Counted from the first letter of the stretch, positions 50,369 to 59,805 are shown. The stretch is DNA of 64,000 bases from Nocardia niwae NBRC 108934 = DSM 45340 (GCF_001613465.1 NZ_BDCK01000016.1:248001-312000), one strand, 5' to 3'. The notes: generated from the letters alone by a model not told the origin. Numbers and translations are program-made.

Positions 50369-51115
50369 CTACCCCGCCGCGTTCTTCCGCGCGGCTTTGG
50401 CCTCCGCTTCGGCGGCATCCATCGCGTCCGCCTCCTCCAGGGTAGGAGCGCTGCCGCCCAGCCGCGCCGGAACCCAGTACGCGCCGGGCTCGTGCACGTA
50501 GTCCTTCTGCAGGTCCAGCAACATTTCCTGCATGGTCGAGCGCAGTCTGGCGGTGAGCTCGGCGGCGGGCTCGAACGGCTGGATCGGCTCGCCGACCGCG
50601 ATCGAGATGGGCGTGTTGGTGCGGCCGAGCCGCTTCGGGAAACCCTTGGTCCAGACCCGCTGCGCGCCCCAGATGACGATCGGGATGATCGGCACCTCCG
50701 CCTCGATGGCCATGCGCGCCGCGCCGGACTTGAATTCCTTGATCTCGAAACTGCGGCTGATCGTCGCCTCGGGGTACACGCCGACCAGTTCCCCGCGCCG
50801 CAGATACTCCACGGCGGCCTTGTAGGAGTCCGCGCCCGCCGAACGGTCCACCGGAATGTGCTTGAGCGCCCGCATGATCGGGCCGGAGATCTTGTCGTCG
50901 AAGACTTCCTTCTTGGCCATGAACCGGATGTAGCGCTTCGGTGTGCGCACCGGCAGGCCCGCGTAGGTGAAGTCCATGTATCCGGTGTGGTTCACCGCCA
51001 GCACGGCGCCACCTCGGGCGGGGATGTGTTCATCGCCCTTGACGGTGAACTTCAGACCTTCGATGAAGAAGACGGTACGGGCGAGGCCGATGATCGTCCG
51101 GTAGACGGGTTCCAC
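50369..51115 (-). CDS. PlsC-family acyltransferase 2
   Basis: A 248-aa paralogue of the gene downstream. It has HX4D in NHTGYMDF, YPEATISRSFEIKEFKSGAA, PIIPIVIWGAQRVW and WVPARLGGSAPTL. The GTG at 51115 (MEPVYRTIIGLARTVFF) lines up with the start of the other copy; the open frame further left overlaps the divergent lipoprotein gene and is not family-like. It is the first gene of the two-gene unit. Confidence 0.88.
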   Translation of the reverse strand: MEPVYRTIIGLARTVFFIEGLKFTVKGDEHIPARGGAVLAVNHTGYMDFTYAGLPVRTPKRYIRFMAKKEVFDDKISGPIMRALKHIPVDRSAGADSYKAAVEYLRRGELVGVYPEATISRSFEIKEFKSGAARMAIEAEVPIIPIVIWGAQRVWTKGFPKRLGRTNTPISIAVGEPIQPFEPAAELTARLRSTMQEMLLDLQKDYVHEPGAYWVPARLGGSAPTLEEADAMDAAEAEAKAARKNAAG

Positions 51116-51236
51116 AAGTCCGCTAGCGTAGTCGCTGCTCGTCCCCACCGGCAGTGCGCGGCCACCGCGCGGCGCGCCGGAACGAGGACGCACGAGCAGC
51201 CCCGACCGCACGCCTTGAGAGAAGAGGATCGTCGAA

Positions 51237-52157
51237 GTGGAACGCGCCCGATCGGTACCGCGCGAGTACGACCCCGGTGCAGCAGACGAGCGGAACCGGG
51301 CTTCGGGCGGGCGAGGGCCCCGCGGTGCGCTGGTCGGCGGAGTCCTGATCGCGGCGCTCGCGCTGACCGGCTGCGACTCCGTCGTCGGCATTCCGGAGGA
51401 GAGCGCCCCGCAGGCGGCGGGACGCGCGACGCCACCGGCCGCCATTCCCACCACACCGCCGCCGAGCACCTCGGCGCTGCCGCCGGTCCCCGCCGACGCG
51501 CCGCCGGTCGGCGCGGTCGCCGGACTGCCCGCCGCCGCCCCTGTGCTGCAGCGCTGGGCGGCCGACCTGCGCTCGCACACCCTCGCCGAGATGCAGGGCA
51601 AGTGCTGGACCGTCGCGCCGAAGAACGTGGCCGACATGTACGCCGACCAGCAGGCCGTCCTCACCGCCTTGGCCCAGCCCGGCACGGCCACCGAGGACGC
51701 TGTGACCTGGAAGAGCCCCGACACCACGGTCGCCGTCCGGCGCGCCGAACTCGCGACCGGCTACGCCTGCCCGCGCGTCGCCACGGCGGGCTCGGAGATC
51801 GTCTACGACGACGCCGACGCCCGCCACACCGTGCGCCGGTACCTGTCCCGGTTCGTCGGCACTCCGCTCGACCCCGCCGACAAAGAAGGCGACTACCCTC
51901 TGATCTGTAAGGCGTCCCCGGCGTCCTGGGACCCCAAGGGCACCGGGCGTCCGAGCCCCGCGCCGCTGGCGAACAACCAGGGCGTGCTCACCGGGGCCAC
52001 CGAGTTCGCCGACCAGCAGATCCGGTCGGAGCAGGTGAACACCGACTACATCGCGGTGCTCGTGCCGGTGACCAACTCCTCCGGTGTGACGCAGACCCGC
52101 ACCTTCACCTTGCGATCCGGGCCGGACGGCTACTGCATCGGCGACATCTCGCCGTAA
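51237..52157 (+). CDS. Secreted lipoprotein of unknown function
   Basis: A 306-aa protein. After a 30-residue basic leader comes a hydrophobic segment ending in a lipobox (LTGC), so it is probably a lipoprotein, or else membrane anchored. A Pro/Thr/Ala linker (residues about 60-95) leads to a soluble domain of about 200 aa with WAADLRSHTLAEMQGKCWTV and a C-terminal half containing SDYIAVLVPV-like TDYIAVLVPVTNSSGVTQTR. Conserved cysteines suggest disulphides. The GTG at 51237 has only a weak ribosome site. It lies 43 bp before the MBL-Rieske gene, so the two may be co-transcribed. Confidence 0.75.
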   Translation: MERARSVPREYDPGAADERNRASGGRGPRGALVGGVLIAALALTGCDSVVGIPEESAPQAAGRATPPAAIPTTPPPSTSALPPVPADAPPVGAVAGLPAAAPVLQRWAADLRSHTLAEMQGKCWTVAPKNVADMYADQQAVLTALAQPGTATEDAVTWKSPDTTVAVRRAELATGYACPRVATAGSEIVYDDADARHTVRRYLSRFVGTPLDPADKEGDYPLICKASPASWDPKGTGRPSPAPLANNQGVLTGATEFADQQIRSEQVNTDYIAVLVPVTNSSGVTQTRTFTLRSGPDGYCIGDISP

Positions 52158-52199
52158 CTACTACCCTGGTTGGCTGGTAAACAGCAGGAGGAGCAGCTA

Positions 52200-53738
52200 G
52201 TGCAGATCACCAGCGTCGGACACGCCGGATTCCACATCCGCACCGCGGCCGGGTCGATCCTTTGCGATCCCTGGGTGAACCCCGCGTACTTCGGTTCCTG
52301 GTTCCCGTTCCCCGACAACACCCAGCTGGACTGGGACGAGCTGGGCGCGTGCGACTTCCTGTACGTCTCGCACCTGCACCGCGACCACTTCGACGCGCAG
52401 ACGCTGATCGACCACGTGAACAAGGACGCCACCGTCCTGCTGCCGGACTATCCCGTGCCGGACCTGCGGCGGGAATTAGAGCAGCTCGGCTTCCACAAGT
52501 TCTTCGAGACCGAGGACTCGGTCAAGCACACAGTGACCGGCCCCGGCGGGGACCTGGACGTCATGATCATCGCGCTGCGCGCCCCCGCCGACGGCCCGAT
52601 CGGCGACTCCGGGCTGGTCGTCTCCGACGGCGAGACCACCTGCTTCAACATGAACGACGCCCGCCCGGTCGACATGGACGTGCTGCACGACGCGTTCGGC
52701 CACGTCGATATCCACCTGCTGCAGTACTCGGGCGCGATCTGGTACCCGATGGTGTACGACATCCCGGCGCGCACCAAGTCGAATTTCGGCAAGCAGAAGC
52801 GTCAGCGCGGCATGGACCGCGCGCGCAGCTACATCGAGCAGGTCGGCGCGACCTGGGTGGTGCCGTCGGCGGGCCCGCCGGTGTTCCTGGACGACGAACT
52901 GCGCTACCTCAACGACGACCGCGGCGACGAGGGCAACATCTTCCCGGACCAGAAGGTGTTCCTGGAGCAGATGAAAATCCACGGCAACGCGGGCGGCATC
53001 CTGATGATCCCCGGTTCGGTCGCCGACGTACGGGGCGCCGAGCTGACGCTGACCCACCCGAGCGACCCCGCCGAGATCTACGACAACAAGGCCGACTACA
53101 TCGAGCGGATGGCCCAGCGGCTCGCGCCGGTGCTGGAGGCCGAGAAGGCGACCTGGGAGCGCGGCGACGGCTCCCTGCTGGAACCGCTGCAGAAGCTGTT
53201 CGAGCCGATCATGGCGCAGAGCGACGTGATCTGCGACGGCATCGGCTACCCGGTGGGCTTGGTGATCGGGGAGGAAACCGTCGTGCTGGACTTCCCCAAG
53301 CGCACGGTGCGCGAGCCGATCGACGGCGAGGGCCGCTACCGCTACGGCTTCCGCATCGCGCCGGAGCTGGTGCGCACGGTGCTGCGCGACCGCGAGCCCG
53401 ACTGGGTGAACACCATCTTCCTGTCCACCCGCTTCCAGGCCTGGCGCATCGGCGGGTACAACGAGTTCCTCTACACCTTCTTCAAGTGCCTCACCGACGA
53501 GCGGATCGCCTACGCCGACGGCTGGTTCGCCGAGGCGCACGACGATTCCGCCTCCACCGAGCTCAGCGGCTGGGAGGTGCAGCGCCGCTGCCCGCACCTG
53601 AAGGCGGATCTGTCGAAGTTCGGTGTGGTGGAGGGCAATACGCTCACCTGCAACCTGCACGGCTGGCAATGGGATCTGGAGTCGGGACGGTGCAAGACGT
53701 CCAAGGGTCACGAACTGCGCTCGCGCAAGCTGGACTGA
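52200..53738 (+). CDS. Metallo-beta-lactamase fold protein fused to a Rieske domain
   Basis: A 512-aa protein. The N-terminal UlaG-like MBL domain has ITSVGHAGFHI and the metal motif HLHRDHFD. The C-terminal Rieske [2Fe-2S] domain has CPHLKAD and CNLHGWQW, the CxH/CxxH ligand pairs. The order is reversed compared with vertebrate CMP-Neu5Ac hydroxylase, where the Rieske domain comes first, but the parts are similar. The GTG at 52200 follows AGGAGGAG by 6 nt; the open frame begins 30 bp earlier. From memory, it corresponds to Rv3818 of M. tuberculosis. Activity is unknown; an oxidative or hydrolytic step on an envelope precursor is possible. Confidence 0.88.
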   Translation: MQITSVGHAGFHIRTAAGSILCDPWVNPAYFGSWFPFPDNTQLDWDELGACDFLYVSHLHRDHFDAQTLIDHVNKDATVLLPDYPVPDLRRELEQLGFHKFFETEDSVKHTVTGPGGDLDVMIIALRAPADGPIGDSGLVVSDGETTCFNMNDARPVDMDVLHDAFGHVDIHLLQYSGAIWYPMVYDIPARTKSNFGKQKRQRGMDRARSYIEQVGATWVVPSAGPPVFLDDELRYLNDDRGDEGNIFPDQKVFLEQMKIHGNAGGILMIPGSVADVRGAELTLTHPSDPAEIYDNKADYIERMAQRLAPVLEAEKATWERGDGSLLEPLQKLFEPIMAQSDVICDGIGYPVGLVIGEETVVLDFPKRTVREPIDGEGRYRYGFRIAPELVRTVLRDREPDWVNTIFLSTRFQAWRIGGYNEFLYTFFKCLTDERIAYADGWFAEAHDDSASTELSGWEVQRRCPHLKADLSKFGVVEGNTLTCNLHGWQWDLESGRCKTSKGHELRSRKLD

Positions 53739-53740
53739 CC

Positions 53741-53776
53741 CACTTCCGGCCGACGGTACGCCGTCGGCCGGAAGTG
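53741..53776. terminator. Strong terminator hairpin
   Basis: A 16-bp perfect stem (53741-53756 and 53761-53776) with a TACG loop, followed by TTTG, lies 2 bp after the MBL-Rieske stop and 12 bp from the stop of the convergent small gene. It probably serves both. Confidence 0.85.
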
Positions 53777-53788
53777 TTTGCCAACTGA

Positions 53789-54130
53789 TTACCGGTCGGC
53801 GACCTCGCGGGTGAGCTTCGACGACCAAGGACACCAGAAGCAGCCCGGCAGGAAGGCGCCGCACGCCTCGTCCAGGTGGTCGTTCACGTACGAGATGCTG
53901 GCGTCGCAGACCTCGATCGCCATGGTGAAGAAGGTGATGGTGTCGGGGTCCAGATGGAAGTCCCAACCCGGGTTGTAGGGCGCGGGCATCTTCCGGATCC
54001 GGCCCATGACGTGAATGGACATCTGCTCGTCACCCGACAGGATGCGGCGGGCTTCCGCGATCCGCTGCTCGTTGGTCAGCTGGATGATGAATTCTTTGCC
54101 GGAGTAGTCGGTGAATGCGAAGAGCGCCAT
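53789..54130 (-). CDS. BP74-like small protein
   Basis: A 113-aa protein. Its wording (MALFAFTDYSGKEFIIQLTN, then RIAEARRILSGDE, FHLDPDTITFFTMAIEVCDA and PGCFWCPWSSKLTREV) resembles the N-terminal domain of the calmodulin-binding protein BP74 and its bacterial relatives. There is no signal peptide. The ATG at 54130 follows GAGGGGAAAG; the in-frame start at 54184 lacks a site. The assignment is from memory, and the role in bacteria is unknown to me. Confidence 0.65.
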   Translation of the reverse strand: MALFAFTDYSGKEFIIQLTNEQRIAEARRILSGDEQMSIHVMGRIRKMPAPYNPGWDFHLDPDTITFFTMAIEVCDASISYVNDHLDEACGAFLPGCFWCPWSSKLTREVADR

Positions 54131-54295
54131 GTCTTTCCCCTCTTGTCGATGGGTCCTCTGGTCGATGGATGGCGAATTCCGCACCGGTGCGACTCGATCC
54201 TATCGACGCCCCGCCGAAGATTTGCTGATTATTTGCTAACTAGCGAATAACGAGGGCGTGGTCGGTCTCCGGAGACGAAAGAGTACGCCCCGAAG

Positions 54296-55321
54296 CTAAC
54301 GGGACGCCCCGGCCGGGATCCTGTCGCGCGCGGGCTCGCGCGGCGCTTTTCGCACCGCCCCGATCAACTCGCGGATCGCGATCGCCCCCCTGGCCACCGG
54401 AGCGGAGACGCGCCCCTCAGGATCGATCAGCACGGCGGATGGCGTCCCGCGCACCCGATAACGCAAGGCCGCCTCGTTACCCTGCTGCACGAGCGAGGGA
54501 ATGTCGCCCAACCCCTGTTCGACGCCCCACGCCGCCTGCTCGGCGGCATCGCCGTTGCCGACCGCGATGATCACCAGGGCGTCACCGGTCCGCGCGCGCC
54601 AGCGGGGCAATTCCCGGGCCAGCGCCGCGCACAGTTCGCATCCCGGGTGCACGAAGACCAGCAGCACCGATTTCGCCGTGGCCAGCAGATCCTCGAGTGT
54701 GGTCGTCGCTCCGTCCGCGCCGAGCAGTTCGAACTCCGGGGCCACCGCGCCGACCGGCAAGCCCTCCGCGCCCAACGTGGACAGTGCCTGCTCGTCCACC
54801 CGGCGTCGCAGGGCCCGGAGCTGTCCCGCGAACCTGATCAAGACCGCGACCAGCGCGGCGACCACGGCACAGCCGACCACACCGTCGGCGGGCAGGTCCA
54901 TCGGCACACGCGGATGCGCCAGCGCGCCTATGCCGACAACCATGGCGAGTAGAGCGAAAAGGCCGTTGCGTACCAACGTCTTCGGACCGATCGGCGTGGC
55001 ACTCGCAGCGCCGAAACAGGAACAGGAGGGGTGCTCGCCCCGCCGCATCAGGCGTGCGATCACCGCCGTGAACACGGCGAGCAACAGCAGCACCGCCAGC
55101 GCGGCCAGCCCGGAAACCCAGGGAATCAGCACGCCTACCGCGATGATCGCCTCGGCGATGGACAAACCCCATGCCACCGTGGGCACCCAGCGCAGCGGTA
55201 CCCCGAAATCCCCCACCGCCTGCCGCGTCGCGCTCCGATCCGCCAGCTTGCCCCACGCCGACAGCCCGAACACGACAGCCAGACCCAGCCGCGAAATCCA
55301 CACCCCGTATTCGATCAGCAT
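54296..55321 (-). CDS. MauE-thioredoxin fusion membrane protein
   Basis: A protein of 341 aa. Residues 1-170 form a four-helix MauE/DoxX-like membrane domain (GLAVVFGLSAWGKLADRSAT; HPSCSCFGAA with a Cys pair at the helix end). The rest is a thioredoxin-like domain with FVHPGCELCAALARELP (CxxC) and RVRGTPSAVLIDPEGRV (cis-Pro loop TP). The fusion suggests electron transfer from a quinone-facing membrane domain to an extracytoplasmic thiol-disulphide exchange site. The ATG at 55321 begins just before TM1; 55339 is an alternative and neither has a clear ribosome site. Confidence 0.82.
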   Translation of the reverse strand: MLIEYGVWISRLGLAVVFGLSAWGKLADRSATRQAVGDFGVPLRWVPTVAWGLSIAEAIIAVGVLIPWVSGLAALAVLLLLAVFTAVIARLMRRGEHPSCSCFGAASATPIGPKTLVRNGLFALLAMVVGIGALAHPRVPMDLPADGVVGCAVVAALVAVLIRFAGQLRALRRRVDEQALSTLGAEGLPVGAVAPEFELLGADGATTTLEDLLATAKSVLLVFVHPGCELCAALARELPRWRARTGDALVIIAVGNGDAAEQAAWGVEQGLGDIPSLVQQGNEAALRYRVRGTPSAVLIDPEGRVSAPVARGAIAIRELIGAVRKAPREPARDRIPAGASR

Positions 55322-55375
55322 GAGCGCACCATTCCACATTCATGCGGTTTGCGAATGAATGCGCGGCGAGTGTCC

Positions 55376-56317
55376 TCAGGACTGCGATCGAGCGGCGATG
55401 GCGACCGCGACCAGAGTCAGCGCGCAACCGATGATCGCGGTGACCGACAGCCCCGCGCTGGTCGGGGTGAGCACGTCCAGGATGACGGAGGCCAGCAGCT
55501 GCCCCGCCACCGAGGTGAGCCCGAGCAGCAGGACGCCGATCCAGCGGACCGTCAGCGCGGCAAGGGCGATGAAGGCGACGCCGATGAATCCGCCGAGATA
55601 CAGCCACGGTTCGGCCGGAAAATCAGCCGGGCCACCGGACCACACGATGACCAGCGCCTCGATGACGAGCAGCGCGGCCAGGCCCACACCGAAATTCACC
55701 AGCGCCGCCGTCAGCGATCCGCCGACGGCGCCCACCTTGCCGTTCACCGCCTGCTGCCAGGCCAGACCGATGCCTGCCAGCGCGGGCAGCGCGATCAGCA
55801 GCACGGTCGGCGCGCCGTGCAGCGCGTCGGGCACGGACAGACCACCGGTGGCGCGGGTGTGCCCGAATCCGGCTATCAGCACCGCGACGACACCGAGCGC
55901 CGCGCCGACCAGACGCACTGCGGTGACCGGCGTGCGTCCGCGCGGTCCGAGACCGAGCCGGTCGACCGCCAGGCTGCTGAGCAACTGACCGGCGACGGTC
56001 GCCACGGTGAACGCCGTGACGCCGATGGCCGCGACGGTGAGCCCCTGGCACGCGACGAAGAACGCCCCGCACAGACCTCCCAGCAACTGCCAGGGCCGCA
56101 ACGAGCCCTCGGACAATGCCCGCCGCACCCGCCGCCCACCCTCCCGCAACCGCCCACTGACCGCGAACGCCACCGCGAGCACAACCAGCCCCACCCCGAA
56201 ACTGATCGTCGCCGCGGCGACCCCATCCTCCAACCGCGCCCCCAGCGCACCATTGATCCGCCCCTGCACCGCCACCCCGGCACCGATCCCAAACCCCCAT
56301 ACCAGCCCCAACCGCAC
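55376..56317 (-). CDS. DMT-family (YdcZ/DUF606) transporter
   Basis: A 313-aa membrane protein with about ten hydrophobic segments in two homologous halves. GAGVAVQGRINGALGARL in the first and GIGLAWQQAVNGKVGAVG in the second show the YdcZ repeat (A-x-Q-x-x-x-N-G). The family belongs to the drug/metabolite transporter superfamily. The GTG at 56317 is the only well-placed start. It lies 54 bp upstream of the MauE fusion gene on the same strand. The substrate is unknown. Confidence 0.85.
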   Translation of the reverse strand: MRLGLVWGFGIGAGVAVQGRINGALGARLEDGVAAATISFGVGLVVLAVAFAVSGRLREGGRRVRRALSEGSLRPWQLLGGLCGAFFVACQGLTVAAIGVTAFTVATVAGQLLSSLAVDRLGLGPRGRTPVTAVRLVGAALGVVAVLIAGFGHTRATGGLSVPDALHGAPTVLLIALPALAGIGLAWQQAVNGKVGAVGGSLTAALVNFGVGLAALLVIEALVIVWSGGPADFPAEPWLYLGGFIGVAFIALAALTVRWIGVLLLGLTSVAGQLLASVILDVLTPTSAGLSVTAIIGCALTLVAVAIAARSQS

Positions 56318-56400
56318 TCCCGCACGCTACCCAACCGTCGCGAGCGGCACATGGCCGCGGCATTTCCCGAGAAGAGCCCTCCAGGGTGTGCCACTCGCGA

Positions 56401-57699
56401 TCAGTCGGCGCGGGGCGGCGGGAGCCAGCGCGAGGTGAAGACGGCGATGGCGAGGATGGAAGCGCCGAGGAGTGCCAGGAGGGTGGCGATGGAGGAATGG
56501 AGGGTGAGCAGGGCGGCGAAGCCGAAGACCACCAGGGCGATCACCTCGCCGAGGAGTCCGGAGACCGAGGTGACGGTGGCTCGGGCGGGGCCCTCGATGG
56601 CGTCTTGGAGGCGGGCGGCCGCGACGATCCCGGCGTTGTAGACGATGCCGTAGGAGACGCCGATCGAACCGAAACCGAGGCCGGTGAATAGGTAGACCGC
56701 GTCCGGATGCCCGGTTGCGAGACCGGCGATCAGCGCGCCGCCGAGGAAGAGCACGCCTGCGGCGCCCACCGCGATCGCCATCCTCCGGCCCGACATCCCC
56801 TCGGTGCGCCCCGCCAGCACCGAACCGGTCAGCGAACCGAGCACGGTCAGACCGACCAGCAGCGGCACCACGGCAGTCGAGACCCCCGACTCCTCCGCCA
56901 GCAGGGCGAAATACTCGTCGAACGCCGTGATCCCGAACAGCAGCGCCTCCAGCAGCACGCCATAGCGCACCACACGCACGCGCAGCGCCTCACCCACGCC
57001 CGCCTTCAGCATGGTGAGGTAGCGCGCGAACGGTCGTGACCGCGCCGCAGAGCTCTGCGAACCGACGGCTGCCTGCTCGGGCGCAAGGCCGCCCGCTACG
57101 GCACGGTTCTCGAACCGTTCGCTGCCCGAGCCTTCGGCTTCGAGATCGTCGACGTCCGCCGCGGAAACCGCCTTCGGCGCCGTGGGCAGCGACAGCGCGA
57201 TCAGCGTGTGCGCGGCCGCTGCCGCGACGCTGGACCAGCCGACCAGCGCATACCCGCCGTAGAGATACAGGGGCGTCGCGGCGACGATCGCGATGACGAC
57301 GGCCGTTTCCGCGCCGGCGCGGGTGTACCCGAGAATGCGTGGATAGGCCGAGGAGTCACCGCGGGCGGCGAGATCGTCGTACAGCAGGGCCTCGAACGTA
57401 CCGGAGGCCAGCGCACCCGAGGTTCCCCACAGCACGAATCCGGCGGCGAATCCTTCGAACGAAGGCGCCACCGTCCACAACGCGAAACCCGCCGTCAGCA
57501 GGACGCCGCTGAGCACGAGCAGTCCCCGTCGCGAAACCGTGTCGGCCCACGCGCCGGAGGGCACCTCGAGCAGGAACGACGTCGCCGACCAGATGGCGAA
57601 CAGCAGAGAGATCTGCCCCGTGCTCATGCCATGGTCGGCGAACAGCAGGGCGTACAGCGCGTACAGCGGAATCAGTTCACCGATGCTCTTGAAAAGCAC
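56401..57699 (-). CDS. MFS transporter
   Basis: A 432-aa protein with about twelve hydrophobic segments. TM1 (LIPLYALYALLFADHGMSTG) leads into FAIWSATSFLLEVPSGAWAD, with the motif-A-like loop ADTVSRRGLLVLSG. A charged loop (residues about 185-230) splits the two halves. The start at GTG 57699 is uncertain because the frame continues upstream without a better codon. Family members of this type are putative drug or metabolite exporters; the substrate is unknown. Confidence 0.85.
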   Translation of the reverse strand: MLFKSIGELIPLYALYALLFADHGMSTGQISLLFAIWSATSFLLEVPSGAWADTVSRRGLLVLSGVLLTAGFALWTVAPSFEGFAAGFVLWGTSGALASGTFEALLYDDLAARGDSSAYPRILGYTRAGAETAVVIAIVAATPLYLYGGYALVGWSSVAAAAAHTLIALSLPTAPKAVSAADVDDLEAEGSGSERFENRAVAGGLAPEQAAVGSQSSAARSRPFARYLTMLKAGVGEALRVRVVRYGVLLEALLFGITAFDEYFALLAEESGVSTAVVPLLVGLTVLGSLTGSVLAGRTEGMSGRRMAIAVGAAGVLFLGGALIAGLATGHPDAVYLFTGLGFGSIGVSYGIVYNAGIVAAARLQDAIEGPARATVTSVSGLLGEVIALVVFGFAALLTLHSSIATLLALLGASILAIAVFTSRWLPPPRAD

Positions 57700-57842
57700 C
57701 GCCCGAACCGTCAGCGAGCGCAGGCCGATGGTACGTGTGCTATCCGCCCGCGAGGGGCGCAGCGATCCGGCGAATCAACAGGCGTAGAGGAGCAACCGCA
57801 TGTCGTCAGCATGCGCACGCGCCGGCCAAGCGGTCAAGCGAA

Positions 57843-59705
57843 TTACGGCAGCGGTACCCAGCCGTTGGCGGCGACCGAATCCCCGTCGCCCAGTTCCCCG
57901 TCCGCGACGCCGGACCCGATCCGGCCTTTGTTCTCGTTCAGGTCGCTGATCAGCTCCGACACCGGATGCGAATCGCTGTAGTGATAACCCTGCGCGAGCG
58001 CGAAGCCCAGTTCGGTGAGCACGGCGGCTTGGTACTCGGTCTCCACACCCTCGGCGATGACCTGCAGGTCCAGCGCGTTGGACAGGGCGGCGATCACGCC
58101 GAGCAAGGGCGGCGCGGGCGAATCGGAGCGGATCGCGGCGACGAAGGACTGGTCGACCTTGAGAATGTCGCTGGGGAGGGTGGCGAGCCTGCTGAGCGAG
58201 GAGTAACCGGTGCCGAAGTCGTCGATGGCGATGCGGACGCCCCGGTCGCGCAGGAGGTGCAGATTCTCGATCGCGGTCTGCGATTCGGCGGCCAGCTCGC
58301 TCTCGGTCACCTCGAGCACCAGCTGATCGGCGGGCCACCCGGTAGACGCCAGGATGCCCGCCACCCGGTCGGCGTAGCCGGTCTCCGCCAGCTCCAGCCC
58401 GCTGACGTTCACGTTCAGCGTCAGATCCAGCTGCGCGAAGGTCTCCTGCAATCGCGCGGCGTCCGCACAGGCCCGGCGCAGCACCAGCTCGTCGAGATCC
58501 GCGATGAGGTCGTACTCCTCGGCGACGCGGATCAAGCCCTCCGTGGTGACGTCCGGCTGCGCGCTGGACGACCAGCGCAGCAGCGCCTCCACGCCGACCG
58601 CCTTGCCGCCGCCTTCGGTCAGGCTGACGATCGGCTGGTAGTGCACGTCGAGCGCGCCACGGTCGATCGCCTCGCGCAGCTCCACCGCCAGCGGCAGCTG
58701 CCGGGAGGACTCCAGCACCGTGCGGTTGCGGCCCGCCTGCTTGGCCCGGTACAGGCCGACGTCGGCACGGCTGACCAGCAGCGATCCGGATTCGCCCGGC
58801 TGCCACGAGGTCACCCCGGCCGAACAACCGGTGGTCACCGCCGCACGCAGCTGCTCGGTGAGCAGGATCGCGGCCTGTTCGGTGGTGTTGGGCAGCAGCA
58901 GGGCGAACGCGTCGCCGCCGTAGCGCGCCAGGCGCTGCTCGGGGGTCAGCAGTTTCGACCAGGTGTCGGCCACCCGCTGCAGGACCGCGTCACCGGCGCG
59001 GTGCCCGAGGTGGTCGTTGATCTTCTGGAAGCGGTCGAGGTCGACCAGCACCAGCGCGAGCCCGTGTCCGGACCTGGTGGCCTGCTGGATCGCGGTGTTC
59101 AGCGCCCGGTCGAAGCCGCGCCGGTTGAGCAGGCCGGTGAGCACGTCGATGTCGGCTTCGGAAGCCATCCTGGTCAGGATCCCGACGACGACGCCCACAC
59201 CGAAGGTCACCCCGGCCGGGATCAGGCCCGACCACCACGGCAGCCCGGGAGTCACCGGCCGCGCGGGCAGCACCCACAGGCACAGCGCCAGGGCGAACGC
59301 GATATGCGCGGCGGCCTGCGACCAGGCGAAGAACAGGGCCGCGTCGCAGGCGATGAACACATAGAACGCCGCGAGGCTGATCGCGCCCACCGTGTTCGGG
59401 AACGAGTGCACCGCGATCGTGACCAGCACCGTCGCGATCGCGACGTAGACGTGGTGGATCGAATGCGGCAGTCGCGGCCCCCACGCGAGCAGCGTCAGGC
59501 CGAGCACCAGCGCTACCGCTGCCGCCCCACCTACCAGCGGGCGATTACCCTCCTCACCAGGGGCGATGGCGGTGATCAGCAGACCGAGCACCCCGCCCAT
59601 GACGTAGAACGCCCCGGTGGTACGAGCCATGACCATAGCCGTCGCCAGCGCAGACGCGGCCCGCACCCGGGTTCGGGTATCGCCGCGAGACCCGATTCCT
59701 CGCAC
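57843..59705 (-). CDS. Membrane GGDEF/EAL protein with degenerate GGDEF motif
   Basis: A protein of about 620 aa. Six or seven membrane helices (residues about 30-185) precede a GGDEF domain whose active-site motif is GGDAF, with Ala for the catalytic Glu and no RxxD inhibitory site upstream. The EAL domain follows with intact GVEALLRW, NVNVSG, LEVTESEL, DDFGTGYSSLSRL, ILKVDQSFV and EGVET motifs. It should hydrolyse c-di-GMP rather than make it, with the GGDEF domain as a possible GTP sensor. The GTG at 59705 lies 7 nt after TAGGCT and suits a leaderless start; ATG 59747 is the longer alternative. Confidence 0.9.
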   Translation of the reverse strand: MRGIGSRGDTRTRVRAASALATAMVMARTTGAFYVMGGVLGLLITAIAPGEEGNRPLVGGAAAVALVLGLTLLAWGPRLPHSIHHVYVAIATVLVTIAVHSFPNTVGAISLAAFYVFIACDAALFFAWSQAAAHIAFALALCLWVLPARPVTPGLPWWSGLIPAGVTFGVGVVVGILTRMASEADIDVLTGLLNRRGFDRALNTAIQQATRSGHGLALVLVDLDRFQKINDHLGHRAGDAVLQRVADTWSKLLTPEQRLARYGGDAFALLLPNTTEQAAILLTEQLRAAVTTGCSAGVTSWQPGESGSLLVSRADVGLYRAKQAGRNRTVLESSRQLPLAVELREAIDRGALDVHYQPIVSLTEGGGKAVGVEALLRWSSSAQPDVTTEGLIRVAEEYDLIADLDELVLRRACADAARLQETFAQLDLTLNVNVSGLELAETGYADRVAGILASTGWPADQLVLEVTESELAAESQTAIENLHLLRDRGVRIAIDDFGTGYSSLSRLATLPSDILKVDQSFVAAIRSDSPAPPLLGVIAALSNALDLQVIAEGVETEYQAAVLTELGFALAQGYHYSDSHPVSELISDLNENKGRIGSGVADGELGDGDSVAANGWVPLP

Positions 59706-59805
59706 GACGAATAGCCTAGACACAAGGAATCCCGCCGGTTGCCACATCCCGGGAATCCGGCATGGCGAACCAGTAGCTATTCATCTGAACGTCATTCGCG
59801 TGTCG

